Source of the DNA: Prevotella sp. 885
GTDB taxonomy: Bacteria > Bacteroidota > Bacteroidia > Bacteroidales > Bacteroidaceae
Reading direction: 5' to 3'
NCBI RefSeq assembly: GCF_002265625.1
Contig: NZ_NOVE01000009.1
Location: 1 to 64,000, forward strand
DNA: 64,000 nucleotides
The notes beneath the pieces are model-generated. The model ran no database searches. It was given only the letters and a program-made list of their open reading frames with translations, and was not told the DNA's origin. Position 1 is the stretch's first letter. Each line of letters starts with the position of its first letter. Position numbers and translations under genes: made by a program. Below, in pieces: positions 51,918-61,594 of this stretch.

Positions 51918-53842
51918 CATACACATCCCATAAAAGTAAAAAGCAACATACTTTGCGCCCAATCGAACTTCTTGCTCCTGCAAAGAACTTAGAATGCGGC
52001 ATCGTGGCCATCGACCATGGAGCGGACGCCGTATATATAGGAGCAAAGGATTTCGGTGCCAGACAGGCTGCCGGTAACGAGGTCGGCGATATTGCCAAGC
52101 TTGCCGCCTATGCTCATCAGTTCGGCGCAAAGGTGTATGTTACCGTCAATACCATCGTATACGAGAACGAGCTTAGCAAGGCGAAGAGTCTGCTCGAAGA
52201 CCTTGTACTTGCTGAGGTGGACGCCATACTGGTACAGGACATGGCAGTCGTCCAGATGATGCGTGAAATATCAGAAGATGAACGATTCAAGGGCAAGCGC
52301 TTTCCGCAGCTCCATGCCTCCACTCAGACCGACAACCGCAACAGCGAAAAAGTCGGATGGCTCGCAAGCGTTGGCTTCGACCGTGTGGTTCTGGCTCGCG
52401 AACTCTCGCTTCAGGAAATAACAGCCATACATAACGACCATCCAGACGTGGAGCTTGAGGTGTTCGTACATGGTGCTCTCTGCGTAAGCTATTCAGGAGC
52501 CTGCTACGCTTCGCAACATTGCTTCAGCAGAAGCGCCAATCGTGGCGAATGCGCACAGTTCTGCCGCCATGCCTTCGATCTTAAGGACAGCCAAGGGAAG
52601 ACCATCATTCACGATAGCTATCTTTTGTCTCTTAAAGACCTCAACCAGCTAAGCAGACTGGAAGAGATAATTGAGGCAGGAGCCACGTCTCTGAAGATTG
52701 AAGGGCGACTGAAGGATGCCACATACGTGAAGAATGTGGTGGCTGCATATAACGAGGAGCTTGACAGAATAATAGAGCAACATCCCGACAAATACTGCCG
52801 TAGTTCTTATGGAAAGGTGAAGACAACGTTCACCCCCAACATCAACAAGACGTTCAATCGTGGATTTACCAACTATTTCCTCGACAAGCGCCGAGACGAC
52901 ATCTCGTCTATGGACACTCCAAAAGCAATGGGCGAATACGTGGGCTATGTGAAGGAAATAAGACACGGTTCGTTCAACGTGGCAGGAACGGCTACTTTCG
53001 CCAACGGAGACGGACTCTGCTTCTTCGATAAGGACCGTAAACTGGAAGGATTCCGCGTCAACCGTGTGGACAACAACCGCCTCTACCCTCTCTCCATGCC
53101 TGCATCATTAAAGCCCGGCATGGCTCTTTATCGCAATAACGACATGGAGTTTGAACGTCAGATGGAAGGTCGTACGGCTGAGCGCAAGATCGCTCTTAGT
53201 CTCACGCTTTCACTTGAAGACGGAAGGGTTTGCCTTTCTGCCTGTGACGAGATGGGAAGAAAAGCAAAAGCCATACTGGACGAGGACGTGCAGGAAGCAA
53301 GGACGCCACAGGAGGAGAACATAAAGAGACAACTCGGCAAACTTGGCAACACCATCTTCGCCGCAGAAGAGATAACCATCTGTCAGGGCGTAGGCTCACT
53401 CTTTGTTCCTTCCAGCAAACTGGCTGCCATGCGACGCGACATAACCGAACAGCTCGCAGCAAAGACTATGGATGACTATTCCTGCCAAAGCCGCAAGAAT
53501 GCACGAAAGTCAGAAAAACACTTCATAGAGGCCTCCAAGATAAATGCCTCAAACGTAGCCAATCACATGGCAGAGACCTTCTATGAGGAGAACGGCGTGG
53601 CTCATGCAACAACGGCTTACGAAACCACGAACAACAGCCACACATACGGCACTCGTCAAGCCGCACAGCCGCTTATGACGTGCCGCTACTGCCTGAGATA
53701 CGCCATGGGCTACTGCGTGAAGCGTGGCGGCAAACAGCCTACATGGAAAGAGCCGCTCTTCATCCAGTCAAGCGACGGCAGACAAATGAGGCTTGCCTTC
53801 AACTGCGCAAAATGCCAGATGGAGATTTATCCGAAGGAATAA
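51914..53842 (+). CDS. Peptidase U32 family protein (RlhA/TrhP-like)
   Basis: 642 residues. The U32 signature LEVFVHGALCVSYSGACYASQ followed by SANRGECAQFCRHAF lies at about 182-220. The N-terminal part is a barrel beginning PIELLAPAKNLECGIVAIDHG. The C-terminal region (DUF3656-like) and the length resemble E. coli RlhA (rRNA C2501 hydroxylation) more than the shorter TrhP (tRNA U34). Four Cys at the far C-terminus (MTCRYCLRYAMGYCVKRG, then FNCAKCQM) could bind a metal or Fe-S centre. Nucleic-acid hydroxylation is a better guess than peptidase activity. Start overlaps metA by 4 bp. Confidence 0.85.
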   Translation: MTYTSHKSKKQHTLRPIELLAPAKNLECGIVAIDHGADAVYIGAKDFGARQAAGNEVGDIAKLAAYAHQFGAKVYVTVNTIVYENELSKAKSLLEDLVLAEVDAILVQDMAVVQMMREISEDERFKGKRFPQLHASTQTDNRNSEKVGWLASVGFDRVVLARELSLQEITAIHNDHPDVELEVFVHGALCVSYSGACYASQHCFSRSANRGECAQFCRHAFDLKDSQGKTIIHDSYLLSLKDLNQLSRLEEIIEAGATSLKIEGRLKDATYVKNVVAAYNEELDRIIEQHPDKYCRSSYGKVKTTFTPNINKTFNRGFTNYFLDKRRDDISSMDTPKAMGEYVGYVKEIRHGSFNVAGTATFANGDGLCFFDKDRKLEGFRVNRVDNNRLYPLSMPASLKPGMALYRNNDMEFERQMEGRTAERKIALSLTLSLEDGRVCLSACDEMGRKAKAILDEDVQEARTPQEENIKRQLGKLGNTIFAAEEITICQGVGSLFVPSSKLAAMRRDITEQLAAKTMDDYSCQSRKNARKSEKHFIEASKINASNVANHMAETFYEENGVAHATTAYETTNNSHTYGTRQAAQPLMTCRYCLRYAMGYCVKRGGKQPTWKEPLFIQSSDGRQMRLAFNCAKCQMEIYPKE

Positions 53843-53872
53843 TTTCCAAGAAGAATAATATAAAAAGAGGTA

Positions 53873-54907
53873 ATGAGTAGACTGAAGTTTATTGTATTAA
53901 CATTAGTCATGGCAGCTATGCTGACCGGATGCTACAATTCCACAAGCACTAAGAAAAATGTGTTTGTGTCAGGCGACGTGAGTTCCGGAAATCCAGACAC
54001 CTTGAGTGACGAGGAAGAGCAGACTGACAGCATTAACGACGCTTTCTACAATAAACATCACTACGCACAGAACTATAACTTCGTAGTGACAGCCGACTCG
54101 CTTCCTCTCCTCAGACAACAGCCGGAGGAATTGCTCGTCAATCTTCCCACGGACACTATTACAGTCTACCATAACGATCGACTCGTTGTGGTGGACTTCC
54201 GTCTGCTTAAGAACGACGCTGTCGATTCGGTATGGATTGAGGTGGCACGTGACCAGTATACATTCGGCTGGGTAAGGGAGAAACATCTGCTTAAGAGCAC
54301 GGTGCCTGACGACCCTATTTCTCAGTTTATCCTTACCTTCTCAAATGTTCATCTGCTCATCTCGCTGATAATCATCAGCGTGATAGCCATCGGCTATCTG
54401 TTCTTCAACATACGCAAGAAGAAGGCAAAGGTGGTGCATTTCAACGATATCGACTCGTTCTACCCCACCCTGCTTGCCATAAGCGTGGCATCGGCTGCCA
54501 CATTCTATTCCAGCATACAGATATTCGCTCCCGAAACATGGCAGCACTTCTATTATCATCCTTCGCTTAATCCGTTTGCCGTTCCTCCCATACTGTCTGC
54601 TTTCTTAGTATCGGTATGGGCAATGGTGATAATGACGATAGCAACCATAGATGACGTTTACCACAAATTGTCGCCAGCCCATGCCACATTGTACTTGTCA
54701 GGACTGGCTGCGCTTTGCTCTGCCAACTACATCATCTTCAGTATCACCACGCTCTATTACGTAGGCTACATCCTTTTACTTGCATACATTTTCTATGCCG
54801 TAAAACGATACGTAGCCAACAATTACTTCTCATACGTATGCGGCAAGTGCGGAGCCAAGCTTACCCACAAAGGACGTTGTCCGCATTGTGGAACCTTAAA
54901 CACATAA
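53873..54907 (+). CDS. Membrane lipoprotein with C-terminal zinc ribbon
   Basis: 344 residues. A lipoprotein signal (LVMAAMLTGC, Cys near 20) and a periplasmic domain to about 145 (FGWVREKHLLKSTVPDDP near its end, SH3-like in style) come first. Several membrane helices follow (near 155-175, 200-220, 240-265, 280-310). The C-terminus ends in a zinc ribbon CGKCGAKLTHKGRCPHCGTL (322-341) with four Cys. The function is unknown. It follows the U32 gene by 30 bp and is probably cotranscribed. Confidence 0.7.
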   Translation: MSRLKFIVLTLVMAAMLTGCYNSTSTKKNVFVSGDVSSGNPDTLSDEEEQTDSINDAFYNKHHYAQNYNFVVTADSLPLLRQQPEELLVNLPTDTITVYHNDRLVVVDFRLLKNDAVDSVWIEVARDQYTFGWVREKHLLKSTVPDDPISQFILTFSNVHLLISLIIISVIAIGYLFFNIRKKKAKVVHFNDIDSFYPTLLAISVASAATFYSSIQIFAPETWQHFYYHPSLNPFAVPPILSAFLVSVWAMVIMTIATIDDVYHKLSPAHATLYLSGLAALCSANYIIFSITTLYYVGYILLLAYIFYAVKRYVANNYFSYVCGKCGAKLTHKGRCPHCGTLNT

Positions 54908-54910
54908 ATG

Positions 54911-55402
54911 TCAGAAAACGAATGAGGCTCCATAAGCGAGGAGCAGGTAACGCAGTAGCTTTCCTATGGTTATGCTAACGAGAGAAATAACAAAGTTGGC
55001 TTTCATCAGTCCCAATAATATCGTTATGGCGCTTCCTAACAAAGGCAGGAAGGCGAAGAATCCCATCCAGGCTCCTCTTCCGCCCATGAAGCGCTCAGCC
55101 TTACGCAGACTCTCCTCTTTTACGTGCAGATAACGCTCTATCCAGTCGAGCTTTCCGAGGCGACCAACACCATAATTAAATACCGAACCGAGCACATTTC
55201 CGATTGTCGCATAAACCACCAGCGTCATCGGACTCAGTCCGGCTGCCTGAAAAGCCACCATGACAGCCTCGCTACTGAACGGGAAGAAGCTTCCGGCAAG
55301 AAACGCTGCCAGCAGCATTCCCACGTATCCCCAGCTCATCAACACCTCCATAATGGCATCCGTAATGCCGGATAACGAAACAAGCATCAGAACGGAAACC
55401 AT
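54911..55402 (-). CDS. YqaA/DedA-family small membrane protein
   Basis: 163 residues with about four or five helices. LAAFLAGSFFPFSSEAVMVA near 31-50 and TIGNVLGSVFNYGVGRLGK near 66-84 are typical of SNARE-associated (DedA/YqaA) proteins; GFFAFLPLLGSAITILLGLM follows. DedA relatives support lipid carrier or membrane homeostasis; YqaA itself is poorly understood. It is convergent with the zinc-ribbon lipoprotein gene (3 bp apart) and its start overlaps the upstream gene by 16 bp. Confidence 0.88.
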   Translation of the reverse strand: MVSVLMLVSLSGITDAIMEVLMSWGYVGMLLAAFLAGSFFPFSSEAVMVAFQAAGLSPMTLVVYATIGNVLGSVFNYGVGRLGKLDWIERYLHVKEESLRKAERFMGGRGAWMGFFAFLPLLGSAITILLGLMKANFVISLVSITIGKLLRYLLLAYGASFVF

Positions 55403-56319
55403 ATATTAAAAGCTGTTAATGCGAGTGAGACAATAAGAATGACATAGAAAGAGATGTTGGTCCAGAAAGTGTGGGTGAGCGCAAAGTAATGACCAACCAT
55501 AGGCGACGTGCTCACTATCAGCAAAGCCAGCTGATAATCCATCGACTGCGGATGAACAGCCATCATTACCATCGAAACCAACGACATAACCGAGAACACC
55601 TCGAACAGCATACGTGTACGTATCTTGTCCTTGAAGTTGTTCAGACGGAAATGTATCATGCCAAGAAACGAAAGCACCACCACGAAGCCTATCGTGCAAA
55701 TCTTCACAAACTCCACGTCAGCCCACAAGCCGATGCCCTGAAAGTCTACAATAGAGCAGAAATGGTCCACCAACCAGTCTGTCTGATTCTGATAAAGATA
55801 ATACGCACCTATAAACCAATAAGGCGTCAGCACGCCAAGAACCGAAGCCAGAAGGGTCCTGCCGCAGCCCACCATAATGTTGGTGTAAAGAATAATCCAA
55901 AGCACCGGCAACAGATAGAGTATCTGCACGTACATGGCACTTGCCAGTCCCAACATCACGAAAGCATAATAAACCTTGCCAACAGCCCTCTTGTCCTGAT
56001 AAGCGCTGAAGAGGAACAAATAAAAAGATATGAAGCTCACCTCTATAGCCACACACTTGATGTCGGACAACAGGAAGAACGACATTACCGAAAGCACCAA
56101 GAAGGAGCACGACACCATACGACTGTAAATACGAATCAGCGAGTTGGCGTTGTTAAGTATCATCATCAGGAAGGAAGCAAGGGCAAGCAGACCGAACTGT
56201 GCCCACATGTGTCCTGAAAACATCCCTCCCAACAGGCACATCACCAAGGCATAAATGCCCGTAACAGGCAGGGAGATGCGGCTCTCTGCCACCTTGTTTT
56301 GAAATCTCTTCGTTATCAC
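55387..56319 (-). CDS. Bacteroidales conserved multi-pass membrane protein
   Basis: 310 residues, about eight or nine hydrophobic segments, no signal peptide apart from the first helix (GIYALVMCLLGGMFSGH). It begins MITKRFQNKVAESRISLP, a pattern I associate with uncharacterised Bacteroidales proteins, and lacks catalytic motifs. GCGRTLLASVLGVLTPYWFI near 150-170 is the most distinctive loop. It overlaps the YqaA gene by 16 bp; the pair is probably translated together. The function is unknown. Confidence 0.75.
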   Translation of the reverse strand: MITKRFQNKVAESRISLPVTGIYALVMCLLGGMFSGHMWAQFGLLALASFLMMILNNANSLIRIYSRMVSCSFLVLSVMSFFLLSDIKCVAIEVSFISFYLFLFSAYQDKRAVGKVYYAFVMLGLASAMYVQILYLLPVLWIILYTNIMVGCGRTLLASVLGVLTPYWFIGAYYLYQNQTDWLVDHFCSIVDFQGIGLWADVEFVKICTIGFVVVLSFLGMIHFRLNNFKDKIRTRMLFEVFSVMSLVSMVMMAVHPQSMDYQLALLIVSTSPMVGHYFALTHTFWTNISFYVILIVSLALTAFNIWFPF

Positions 56320-56324
56320 TACTT

Positions 56325-56388
56325 ATCGAAAAAAATTAAAAATGGGGAGAGGACGAAAGCCATATTGCGTGGCCATCGCCCTTTCCCC
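56325..56388 (-). terminator. Terminator of purD
   Basis: On the minus strand GGGGAAAGGGCGATGGCCA pairs with TGGCTTTCGTCCTCTCCCC (56344-56388, two mismatches and two G-U pairs), followed by ATTTTTAATTTTTTT. Confidence 0.75.
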
Positions 56389-56419
56389 TTATTGTTTACT
56401 CTTTGTCAGCGGTGGCGTA

Positions 56420-57688
56420 TTACAGGTCCTGACCGATGTCACGACGGAAATACTTGTCCGTGAACGTAATCTTCTGAGCCTCAGCAAACGACTTTGCCAA
56501 TGCCTCGTCCTTGTCCTTACCATAAGAACTTACAGCAATGACACGGCCACCATTGGTGACCACCTTGCCGTCAACCTCCTTGGTGCCGGAATGGAACACT
56601 ACAGAGTCCTTTACGTCGCCGATGCCACAAATCTCGTAACCCTTCTTGTAAGCCTGCGGATAACCGCCGCTTACGAGCATTACGCAAACCACAGATCTCT
56701 CGTCGAACTCAATCTGACGCTGGTCAAGATTGCCTTCAGCCACACCCTCGAACAGGTCAACGATGTCGCTCTTCAGACGGAGCATCACACTCTCTGTCTC
56801 AGGGTCGCCCATACGACAGTTATACTCGATAACCATCGGTTCGCCGTCAACATTGATAAGACCGAAGAAGATGAATCCCTTATAGTCAAGACCGTCTTCT
56901 GCCAAACCATCCACAGTAGGACGAATGATGCGGTCCTCCACCTTCTTCATCCATGCGGCGTCAGCGAAAGGCACCGGTGTGACGCTTCCCATACCGCCTG
57001 TGTTAAGACCCGTATCGTGCTCGCCAATACGCTTATAGTCCTTTGCCTCAGGAAGAATCTTATAGTTCTTGCCGTCCGTAAGAACGAAGACAGAGCACTC
57101 GATGCCTGAAAGAAACTCCTCTATCACCACGTTGGCAGAAGCGTTGCCGAACATGCCACCGAGCATTTCCTTCAGTTCCTTCTTAGCCTCCTCCAGCGTA
57201 GGCAGAATCAGCACGCCCTTTCCGGCGCACAGACCGTCAGCCTTCAGCACGTAAGGAGCCTTCAGAGTCTCGAGGAAGCGAAGTCCCTCCTCCACGTTAG
57301 TGCCGTTGAATGTACGATACTTGGCTGTGGGGATGTTATGGCGAGCCATGAAAGCCTTGGCAAAATCCTTGCTTCCCTCCATCTGCGCACCAGCCTTTGA
57401 CGGGCCGATGACGGGGATGCTGGCTGTACGCTCATCGTTCTTGAAGTCGTCATAGATGCCTTTCACAAGGGGATCCTCCGGACCGACCACTACCATGTCC
57501 ACACCATTGTCGACAGCAAACTTCTTAAGGCTTTCGAAGTCGTCAGCAGCTATTGCCACGTTCTCTCCACACTCGCCTGTACCGGCATTACCGGGTGCGA
57601 TGAAGAGCTTCTCCACCTTTTCACTCTGGGCAATCTTCCATGCTAACGCATGCTCCCTGCCACCACTTCCTAACAAAAGAACTTTCAT
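56420..57688 (-). CDS. purD: Phosphoribosylamine-glycine ligase
   Basis: A 422-residue ATP-grasp enzyme that makes GAR from phosphoribosylamine, glycine and ATP in purine synthesis. [20 protein letters not shown] at the start, [14 protein letters not shown], the ATP-grasp [15 protein letters not shown] and [20 protein letters not shown] with DHD-like [13 protein letters not shown] are typical. [20 protein letters not shown] near 300 provides the metal site. Length matches the family. It lies 20 bp after the DPP IV gene on the same strand. Confidence 0.97.
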   Translation of the reverse strand: MKVLLLGSGGREHALAWKIAQSEKVEKLFIAPGNAGTGECGENVAIAADDFESLKKFAVDNGVDMVVVGPEDPLVKGIYDDFKNDERTASIPVIGPSKAGAQMEGSKDFAKAFMARHNIPTAKYRTFNGTNVEEGLRFLETLKAPYVLKADGLCAGKGVLILPTLEEAKKELKEMLGGMFGNASANVVIEEFLSGIECSVFVLTDGKNYKILPEAKDYKRIGEHDTGLNTGGMGSVTPVPFADAAWMKKVEDRIIRPTVDGLAEDGLDYKGFIFFGLINVDGEPMVIEYNCRMGDPETESVMLRLKSDIVDLFEGVAEGNLDQRQIEFDERSVVCVMLVSGGYPQAYKKGYEICGIGDVKDSVVFHSGTKEVDGKVVTNGGRVIAVSSYGKDKDEALAKSFAEAQKITFTDKYFRRDIGQDL

Positions 57689-57707
57689 TTTTATATTTTA
57701 AATTCGT

Positions 57708-59933
57708 TTACTTAAGATAATCATCGAAATAACGCGAAATTCTCTCATGGAGATGCACGCTCTGGTGTCCGCGCATGTTGTGCGGCTCGCCCGGATAAAC
57801 GAAGAAGTCGGGCTGTGTGCCCACCTTTATACATTCCTTGAGGAACGAAAGGCAATGCTGCGGCACGACAGTAGGGTCGTTATATCCTGTAATGATCTGC
57901 AGTCTGCCCTTGAGGTCCTTCGCCTTGTTGATGAGCGATGTTTTCTCGTAGCCCTCGGGGTTGGCCTGAGGTGTGTCCATGTAACGTTCGCCATACATCA
58001 CCTCGTACCAGCGCCAGTCAATAACCGGACCGCCAGCTACGCCCACCTTGAAGACGTCAGGATAGTTGGTCATAAGCGAGATGGTCATAAATCCGCCGAA
58101 GCTCCATCCGTGTACGCCAATCTTGTCTGCATCCACGTAAGGCAGGGTCTTCAGATATTCCACACCAGTCATCTGGTCCTTCATCTCCACCTGTCCGAGC
58201 TGACGGAACGTAGCCTGCTCGAAAGCCTTGCCACGATGCTCGCTGCCTCTGTTGTCGAGGATGAAGAGCAGATATCCCTTCTGAGCCATATAAGTCTCCC
58301 ATCCGCGACTGCAGTAGTTCCAGCGAGCATCCACGTTATGGGCGTGCGGGCCACCATATACATATATGATAGTGGGATACTTCTTGTTCGGGTCGAAGTT
58401 CGTAGGCTTCACCATGCGATAGTAGAGGTCGGTCTTTCCGTCGTCAGCCTTAATAGTGCCGCAAGAATACTCGGGCACGTCGTAGCCCTTCCACGGATTC
58501 TCAGCCTTGAAGTAAGATGTCTTCTTGCCGCTTGCTATATCCACGATGGCAATGTTGCGGGGAATGTCCGGAGTTGAGTAGTTGTCGTAGAGGCTTGTGC
58601 CGTCTTCGCTCAGCACGCTGTTGTGCCATCCCTTGCCGTTGTCGTCCACAAGGCGGCGCTTGCCGTTGTCCACCGATACAGAGAAGATATTGCGCTGAAT
58701 GGGGTTAGCCTCGTTGGAAGCTATCACGATTTCGTGGCGCTTTGCGTTGAATCCGAGCACCTCCATAACCTCCCATTCGCCGCTTGTGAGCTGCTTCACG
58801 TCCAGCGAAACGGTGTTGCTTGCCATGCGGCTGCCGTTCTTGCCGAGAGCGCAGAGATAAAGGTGCTTATATCCGTCCTTACGTGTCTGCATTATGAACT
58901 TGGTGTTGTCCCAAGGAAGGAACAGGATGGGGTCCTGCGGCTCCACGTATCGCTCGTCAGTCTCGCGATAAAGCTCGGCTGTCTTCTCGCCTGTCTTGGC
59001 GCTATAGCATGTGAGGCGGCAGTCGTTCTGGTCGCGGTTCACCTCAAACATATAGACGCTCTCGCCGTCTGGGCTCCAAGCTATGTTGGTGAAGTAGCGG
59101 TCTGTCGGGTCACCAGCCTTGAGATAAACTGTCTTACCGGTCTTCATGTCGAACACGCCGACAGTAACCTTGTGTGAAGTCTCGCCAGCCATCGGATATC
59201 TTGACGGGGCATACTTGGCTATAACCGACTCGCCCTCATCCATATTCGTAAACACGGGGTCGGGGATTTCCACCTGAGGATAGTCCGTCACCATACTCTG
59301 GTCCATGCGATAGAAAGCCAGCTTCTCGCCGTCTGGTGAGAAATAAGTGCCCTTTCTGATGCCGAACTCGTCACGATGAACAGCCTGTCCGTAGACGATG
59401 TCGCGTGATCCGTCCTCTGAAAGCTGCCATTTGCTGTCGCCCTTCTTCACGTAGAGGTTGTCGTCCTTGAGGATGGCAGCCGCTCCGCTCTTTGTGTTGA
59501 GCTCCAGTACTGCCTCGCCGTCCTCCATGTCCATGCGGTCAACGAGGTTGTGGCGCTTGAAGTCGACCATATAAATCACGTCGCCTGACTGCACCATCAC
59601 CACCGGCTTGCCGGCAAAGGGGAAGGATGCGCCCATAAGCGAGCGTGCCTTGATGTCCTTCGTAGGACCAGCCCACTGATTGAACTGTGCCAGCGTCATC
59701 AGCTCCGTCTCCTTGCCCGTCTTCTTGTCCACCAGGTAGCAGGCGTTGCGGTCAAGGCGAACCAGCTGATTGCCCCACCAGGTGCAATACTTGTTCTGGG
59801 GCTGCATATCGCGGAAGTTGGTGCCGCCGAAGTTCAGGTCCTCCAGAGTGAAATGTTTCAGTTCCTGTGCGCTCATCGGAGTAGATGCCAATAATGAGAA
59901 CAATGCAATGGAAATTAGTTTAGTCTTCATCAT
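57708..59933 (-). CDS. Dipeptidyl peptidase IV-type S9 serine protease, exported
   Basis: 741 residues from the ATG at 59933 (an ATG at 59930 gives 740); a longer frame back to 60068 is unlikely because it would cover the end of the preceding gene and lacks a signal. The signal peptide is SIALFSLLASTPMSAQ. A DPPIV N-terminal propeller (residues about 60-480) precedes the alpha/beta-hydrolase with nucleophile Ser in HGWSFGGFM (near 609), Asp in TGYNDPTVVP and His in EPHNMRGHQS. It removes dipeptides with penultimate Pro or Ala. The ATG overlaps the methyltransferase stop by 14 bp. Confidence 0.94.
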   Translation of the reverse strand: MMKTKLISIALFSLLASTPMSAQELKHFTLEDLNFGGTNFRDMQPQNKYCTWWGNQLVRLDRNACYLVDKKTGKETELMTLAQFNQWAGPTKDIKARSLMGASFPFAGKPVVMVQSGDVIYMVDFKRHNLVDRMDMEDGEAVLELNTKSGAAAILKDDNLYVKKGDSKWQLSEDGSRDIVYGQAVHRDEFGIRKGTYFSPDGEKLAFYRMDQSMVTDYPQVEIPDPVFTNMDEGESVIAKYAPSRYPMAGETSHKVTVGVFDMKTGKTVYLKAGDPTDRYFTNIAWSPDGESVYMFEVNRDQNDCRLTCYSAKTGEKTAELYRETDERYVEPQDPILFLPWDNTKFIMQTRKDGYKHLYLCALGKNGSRMASNTVSLDVKQLTSGEWEVMEVLGFNAKRHEIVIASNEANPIQRNIFSVSVDNGKRRLVDDNGKGWHNSVLSEDGTSLYDNYSTPDIPRNIAIVDIASGKKTSYFKAENPWKGYDVPEYSCGTIKADDGKTDLYYRMVKPTNFDPNKKYPTIIYVYGGPHAHNVDARWNYCSRGWETYMAQKGYLLFILDNRGSEHRGKAFEQATFRQLGQVEMKDQMTGVEYLKTLPYVDADKIGVHGWSFGGFMTISLMTNYPDVFKVGVAGGPVIDWRWYEVMYGERYMDTPQANPEGYEKTSLINKAKDLKGRLQIITGYNDPTVVPQHCLSFLKECIKVGTQPDFFVYPGEPHNMRGHQSVHLHERISRYFDDYLK

Positions 59934-61404
59934 CAAAATTACGTTTGTTTGAGAATTTTCTATTGCTCTTGCCCGGCTTGCCGCCCTTTGAGAAGCCTCC
60001 CTTGGCGAAACCGCCCTGACGCTTGTACGATCCGCGCTCGTCGTCATTGTCCTGGAACTTTCCGCCACGACGGTCGCCGCCGCGTCGGTCAGAGTCTCTG
60101 CCCTGACGTTCCATAGAGCGGAACTTGAATGAGCGGATGTCAGCCTCAGCGTTTTCCTCGTCCTCGTCCAGACGCTTCTTAAACTCGCGGTTCTTCTTGA
60201 AGCGATGCTTCTCTGCCATCTGACGCTTCTCGTCCTCAGTCTTCACCACGCCGCCGTCCTGACGAAAGTCCTTCATGGTGCCGTCGAAGATGGCATACTT
60301 GCGGAACTCGCACTCCAACGATCCGTTATAAACCGGAATCTTGATGGATGGCTTCAGACCGATGGCCTCGAAGCATTCCTCGCGGTAGCTCAGCACCCAA
60401 GCCTCGTTGCCCATGAAAGCATGCTTCAGACGCTCGCCAATCATCTTATATGTATTGAGGAGGTTAGGCGTAGAGATGCGCTCGCCGTAAGGAGGATTGG
60501 TCACCATGATGCTCTTGTCGGCAGGCTTCTTGAAGTCCTTGAAGTCAGCATGCTCCACGGTGATGTCCTTTGTGAGACCTGCTGCACGAACGTTAAGACG
60601 GGCTGTGTTAACGGCCTTCATGTCCACGTCGTAACCATAGATATGGTGTGTGAACTCGCGCTCCTGCGAGTCATCGTTATAAATCTTGTCGAAGAGTTCC
60701 TCGTCGAAGTCGGGCCACTTCTCGAAGGCGAAGCTCTTGCGGAAGATGCCAGGGCTCATGTTATGGGCGATGAGAGCAGCCTCCACGAGCAGCGTTCCCG
60801 AACCGCACATAGGGTCGATGAAGTCGCAGTCGCCGTTCCATCCGGTCATCATAATCATACCTGCAGCCAGCACCTCGTTGAGCGGAGCCTCCACCGACTC
60901 CTGACGGTAGCCGCGACGATGGAGCGACTCGCCACTTGAGTCGAGCGACAGCGTAGCGTCAGCCTCTGCGATGTGGATGTTCAGGCGTATGTCAGGATTG
61001 CTGACAGAGATGTTAGGACGTGTGCCGGTCTTCTCTCTGAACTGGTCGACGATGGCGTCCTTCACCTTATAGGTAACGAAGCGTGAATTGCGAAATTCCT
61101 CAGAATAAACTACAGAGTCCACGGAGAAAGTCTTTCCCTTCTCTATATACTGTCCCCAGTCTATCTTCTTAATCTCTTCATACACTTCGTCCGCAGAGCG
61201 GGCCTTGAATCTTGCGATAGGCTTCAGAATTCTGATGGCCGTGTGGAGTTGGAAGTTGGCACGATACATCATTTCCTTATCGCCGGTAAACGAAACCATA
61301 CGACGACCTATCTGCACATTGTTTGCCCCCATCTGGGTAAGCTCTCTTGCCAAAACGGGCTCCAGTCCCATGAATGTTTTGGCAATAAGTTCAAATTCAT
61401 TCAT
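59920..61404 (-). CDS. rlmL: THUMP-domain class I RNA methyltransferase (RlmL-type) with basic tail
   Basis: 494 residues. A THUMP region (about 1-160, GSARD-like positions not analysed) leads to a Rossmann methyltransferase with motif I DPMCGSGTLLVEAALIAHN (about 198-216) and motif IV MVTNPPYGERIS (about 307-318). This pattern fits N2-guanine methylation of 23S rRNA by the RlmL N-terminal half. E. coli RlmL also carries an RlmK domain, which is missing. The last about 95 residues are a disordered tail rich in Arg, Gly and Lys (DRRGGDRRGGKF, FAKGGFSKGGKPGK), probably RNA-binding. Confidence 0.88.
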   Translation of the reverse strand: MNEFELIAKTFMGLEPVLARELTQMGANNVQIGRRMVSFTGDKEMMYRANFQLHTAIRILKPIARFKARSADEVYEEIKKIDWGQYIEKGKTFSVDSVVYSEEFRNSRFVTYKVKDAIVDQFREKTGTRPNISVSNPDIRLNIHIAEADATLSLDSSGESLHRRGYRQESVEAPLNEVLAAGMIMMTGWNGDCDFIDPMCGSGTLLVEAALIAHNMSPGIFRKSFAFEKWPDFDEELFDKIYNDDSQEREFTHHIYGYDVDMKAVNTARLNVRAAGLTKDITVEHADFKDFKKPADKSIMVTNPPYGERISTPNLLNTYKMIGERLKHAFMGNEAWVLSYREECFEAIGLKPSIKIPVYNGSLECEFRKYAIFDGTMKDFRQDGGVVKTEDEKRQMAEKHRFKKNREFKKRLDEDEENAEADIRSFKFRSMERQGRDSDRRGGDRRGGKFQDNDDERGSYKRQGGFAKGGFSKGGKPGKSNRKFSNKRNFDDED

Positions 61405-61508
61405 ATCTTATATTGATGCAATATTTTTCTGCCTACAAAATTAATAATAAATATTTAGCTATGACTCATTTGTCCCCTAAATTTAACATATCAATTTTCA
61501 CAATAACG

Positions 61509-61566
61509 TTGTAACACGATTGTAATATGTGTTTAAACATGGTGTAACATCAAGATTCTAACTTTG
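61509..61566 (+). promoter_or_regulatory. Pho-box-like repeats and promoter of the phosphate transporter
   Basis: TTGTAACA (61509), TTGTAATA (61520) and GTGTAACA (61542) are spaced by 11 and 22 bp, i.e. an 11-bp period with one weak unit at 61531. The -7 box TAACTTTG follows at 61559-61566, 10 bp after the last repeat, with no TTTG -33. Pho boxes in E. coli and B. subtilis also have 11-bp periods and replace the upstream box. Confidence 0.55.
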
Positions 61567-61594
61567 CAGCAGAAAAATAAAGACAAACAAATAT

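Noticed and set aside
55471-56217. Plus-strand ORF (248 codons, His/Gln-rich) opposite the membrane protein gene
   Set aside because: Composition is typical of the complement of hydrophobic codons; the minus-strand membrane protein is far more credible.
57747-58577. Plus-strand ORF (276 codons) opposite the DPP IV gene
   Set aside because: Antisense to the catalytic domain of a clear S9 protease, without start signals or domains.
59934-60068. N-terminal extension of the DPP IV protein to 60068
   Set aside because: It would cover the end of the preceding gene and place the signal peptide in the middle; the ATG at 59933 is preferred.
60205-60939. Plus-strand ORF (244 codons) opposite the THUMP methyltransferase
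   Set aside because: Antisense shadow of a conserved gene; no motif or promoter.
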